Source: Thunnus maccoyii
Taxonomy: Eukaryota > Chordata > Actinopteri > Scombriformes > Scombridae
Reading direction: 5' to 3'
Assembly: GCF_910596095.1 (NCBI RefSeq)
Contig: NC_056548.1
Coordinates: 8,271,151 to 8,335,150, forward strand
Length of the DNA stretch: 64,000 nt
The notes under the pieces are model-generated. The model saw only the letters and a program-made list of their open reading frames with translations. It did not search any database and was not told the origin of the DNA. Every line of letters begins with the position of its first letter. The stretch's first letter is position 1. This document shows, piece after piece, positions 62,361 through 64,000 of this stretch. The position numbers were made by a program, and so were the translations under genes.

Positions 62361-64000
62361 ATGGCGGTGTGGGTGCCGCTGTCTCTAAAGATGTCACCCT
62401 CAGCTTCTCTGGGCTTTAGGTGTCTTCTGACAGAGAGACATTCCTCCAGAAAGCTGCTAAAATCTCTGTCAGACCTCTGCAAACGAGGTGAGGCGTTTTT
62501 TTGGTGAGTCGTTTTAGATATTGATCGTGTTAAACGTGTTTTTTGGTCTAACCTTATTAACCTACTGCTTAAAAGTCGACCTAGGTTTACTTTTAATTCA
62601 TCTCTCGTAGCTAGTTTAAACTCTCAAAATAAACCTGTTTTACTATTACTATAATTTACTATATTCAACCTTTTTTAAACTTACCTTGTTATGTTTTTCT
62701 TGCCCTGTCAGCTGTCAAACTAGCGTAGCTGTCACTTAACTAACCTTTGGTCGTTGTCCTCAGCAGCAACATTATCGTTAACTTTCCGCATCAATAAACT
62801 CGTTTTTGTGCAGGTCCGAGGGAGTAAATAAACCAGCTGAAGTTCCTGAACTGTCCGTGTTGTTGTTATTATATTAAAGGCTACACGGTGAAAGCCCAGC
62901 AGGCTTTGGAGGACAGCGGGAACAGCGCCGCCGGGTACAGCGGGCCTCTGGATCACTACTGCGGGCTAATCAGAGACGGGAGTCTGCGGGAGGATGAGCA
63001 CCAGAAAACGGTGCTGCAGACGCTGGACAAGCTGCACAAAACACTCAGAGGATACAGCAACACACCCACATCCTTCTTCTCTAAGGTAGAGAAATCAAAC
63101 AACCCGTGATGTTTTCATTTTCCTATTAAAGGACATGTTCACAATTTTTTCAAGTCTGTCTTAAAACAACAGTTAGGTGTCCATATGAACACTGAAAGAC
63201 GTTTTCCTCGCTGTCATCATTCCTCCTGTTCATGTTGACCATTAACAGATCCCCTTCAAATGCACTCTCAGTGTAAGGGATGGGGTCCAAAATCCACAGT
63301 GTGTCCACACAGTCATTTAAAAGTTAATCTGAAGCTTATGAGGTGTGTACCTTGCTTTTTTTTTTCTGTAGACTTTTTTTTACTGATCATTCTTCATCTT
63401 AGGCCTGCACATTTCATTCTTATTTAATGTGTTTTTTCTTATATTGCTTTTATTGTGATTGTTGTTGTTGCAGCAATTCCCTTTGTCCAAGACGATTTTT
63501 TACTAAGTAAAAAAAAAGTGACCTTGACCATTTTATATGAGGCTTCAGCAGTCTTCAGTTAGTCATATCAAGAGGATATCTGCCAAATTTACAGTCTTTT
63601 TAGCATCAAATTCCTGACTGTTGTTTTAAGACAGACTTGAAAATTGTGAACCCGTCCTTTAAACTTCACTGTTTTTTGTTATCTAAGTTGATAAAGAGTT
63701 GTTTTATTATTACACAGTAGACTTATATTTATTTTTGCATAATTTTGTAGCACCAGAATTCTTCTGATTTCTTTTTCTTTATTCATCTTTCAGTTTTTCA
63801 CAAAACCTAAACCTCCAAAAGGTTACTACATCTACGGTGATGTTGGTAAGAGATATGAGCAGGAGAGACATACATCTAAATTACTTTTTTTTTGACAGTA
63901 TTATGTGTAGGTTTGATCCTAACCTCACATGACCTTCATTGTTTCAGGCACAGGAAAAACTATGGTGATGGACATGTTTTATTCACATGTGGAGACTGAA
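62361..64000 (+). CDS. afg1l: AFG1-like mitochondrial AAA ATPase, N-terminal part (runs off the window)
   Basis: Coding exons are 62361-62487, 62880-63085, 63794-63845 and 63948 to beyond 64000, with matching phases. The start ATG in AAGATGGCG has good context; in-frame ATGs at 62337 and 62238 would only lengthen the leader. The N-terminus is rich in Ser, Leu and Arg without early acidic residues, as expected of a mitochondrial targeting signal. Next come GPLDHYCGLI, DEHQKTVLQTLDKLH and then PPKGYYIYGDVGTGKT, where the P-loop is split by the last intron. This matches human AFG1L (LACE1) as I remember it. The protein is a mitochondrial ATPase linked to respiratory-chain subunit turnover. The catalytic Walker B and the rest lie outside the window. 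Confidence 0.93.
63127..63662. mobile_element. Long fold-back element, copy 3 (in afg1l intron)
   Basis: The ends are AAAGGACATGTTCACAATTT and AATTGTGAACCCGTCCTTTA, inversely related, with TCATTCCTCCTGTTCATGTT near the left and TTACAGTCTTTTTAGCATCA near the right. A T-rich insertion interrupts the middle, and the right arm's counterpart of the TCCTCCTG block is lost. Confidence 0.75.

Overview
The window is animal nuclear DNA, almost certainly from a ray-finned (percomorph-type) teleost. Its genes are split by GT-AG introns, their products look like vertebrate orthologues, and the non-coding DNA carries interspersed repeats I recognise from spiny-rayed fish: short terminal-inverted-repeat elements, a tRNA-derived SINE and decayed LINE tails. 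There are no operons, CRISPR arrays, prophages or bacterial features. All identities rest on recognising protein sequence by eye; no database was searched.

Layout: (1) 256-2189 (+), the last four coding exons of a sodium-dependent multivitamin transporter gene (slc5a6). (2) About 2.7-8.2 kb, repeat-rich intergenic DNA. (3) 8206-18473 (+), a complete 17-exon adhesion GPCR of subfamily F, with SEA-like, Ig-like, GAIN/GPS and 7TM regions. (4) 18836-20426 (-), ankrd66, tail-to-tail with the GPCR. (5) 22320-27584 (-), tdrd6, a germ-granule multi-Tudor protein mostly in one 5.1-kb exon. (6) 32597-43780 (+), smc6 in 26 coding exons. (7) 43.8-48.1 kb, a repeat cluster with a segmental duplication and a possible smc6 3' UTR exon. 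(8) 49818-51570 (-), vsnl1, with a GC-rich upstream region to about 53.7 kb. (9) 56968-59237 (-), scml4. (10) 62361-64000 (+), the first exons of afg1l, cut by the window edge.

The genes do not form one pathway: vitamin uptake, cell-surface signalling, germ-granule scaffold, SMC5/6 genome maintenance, neuronal calcium sensing, chromatin regulation and a mitochondrial ATPase. The order is informative as synteny. From memory, ankrd66-tdrd6 neighbour an ADGRF cluster on human 6p12, smc6-vsnl1 are neighbours on 2p24, slc5a6 lies on 2p23, and scml4-afg1l lie on 6q21. The window therefore joins blocks that are separate in humans.

I did not find a convincing undescribed molecular system. The best leads are a recent-looking triplication of C-terminal Tudor modules in tdrd6, a possible split 3' UTR or alternative C-terminus of smc6, three copies of a long fold-back element, and an inverted pair of terminal-repeat elements inside a duplicated segment downstream of smc6.
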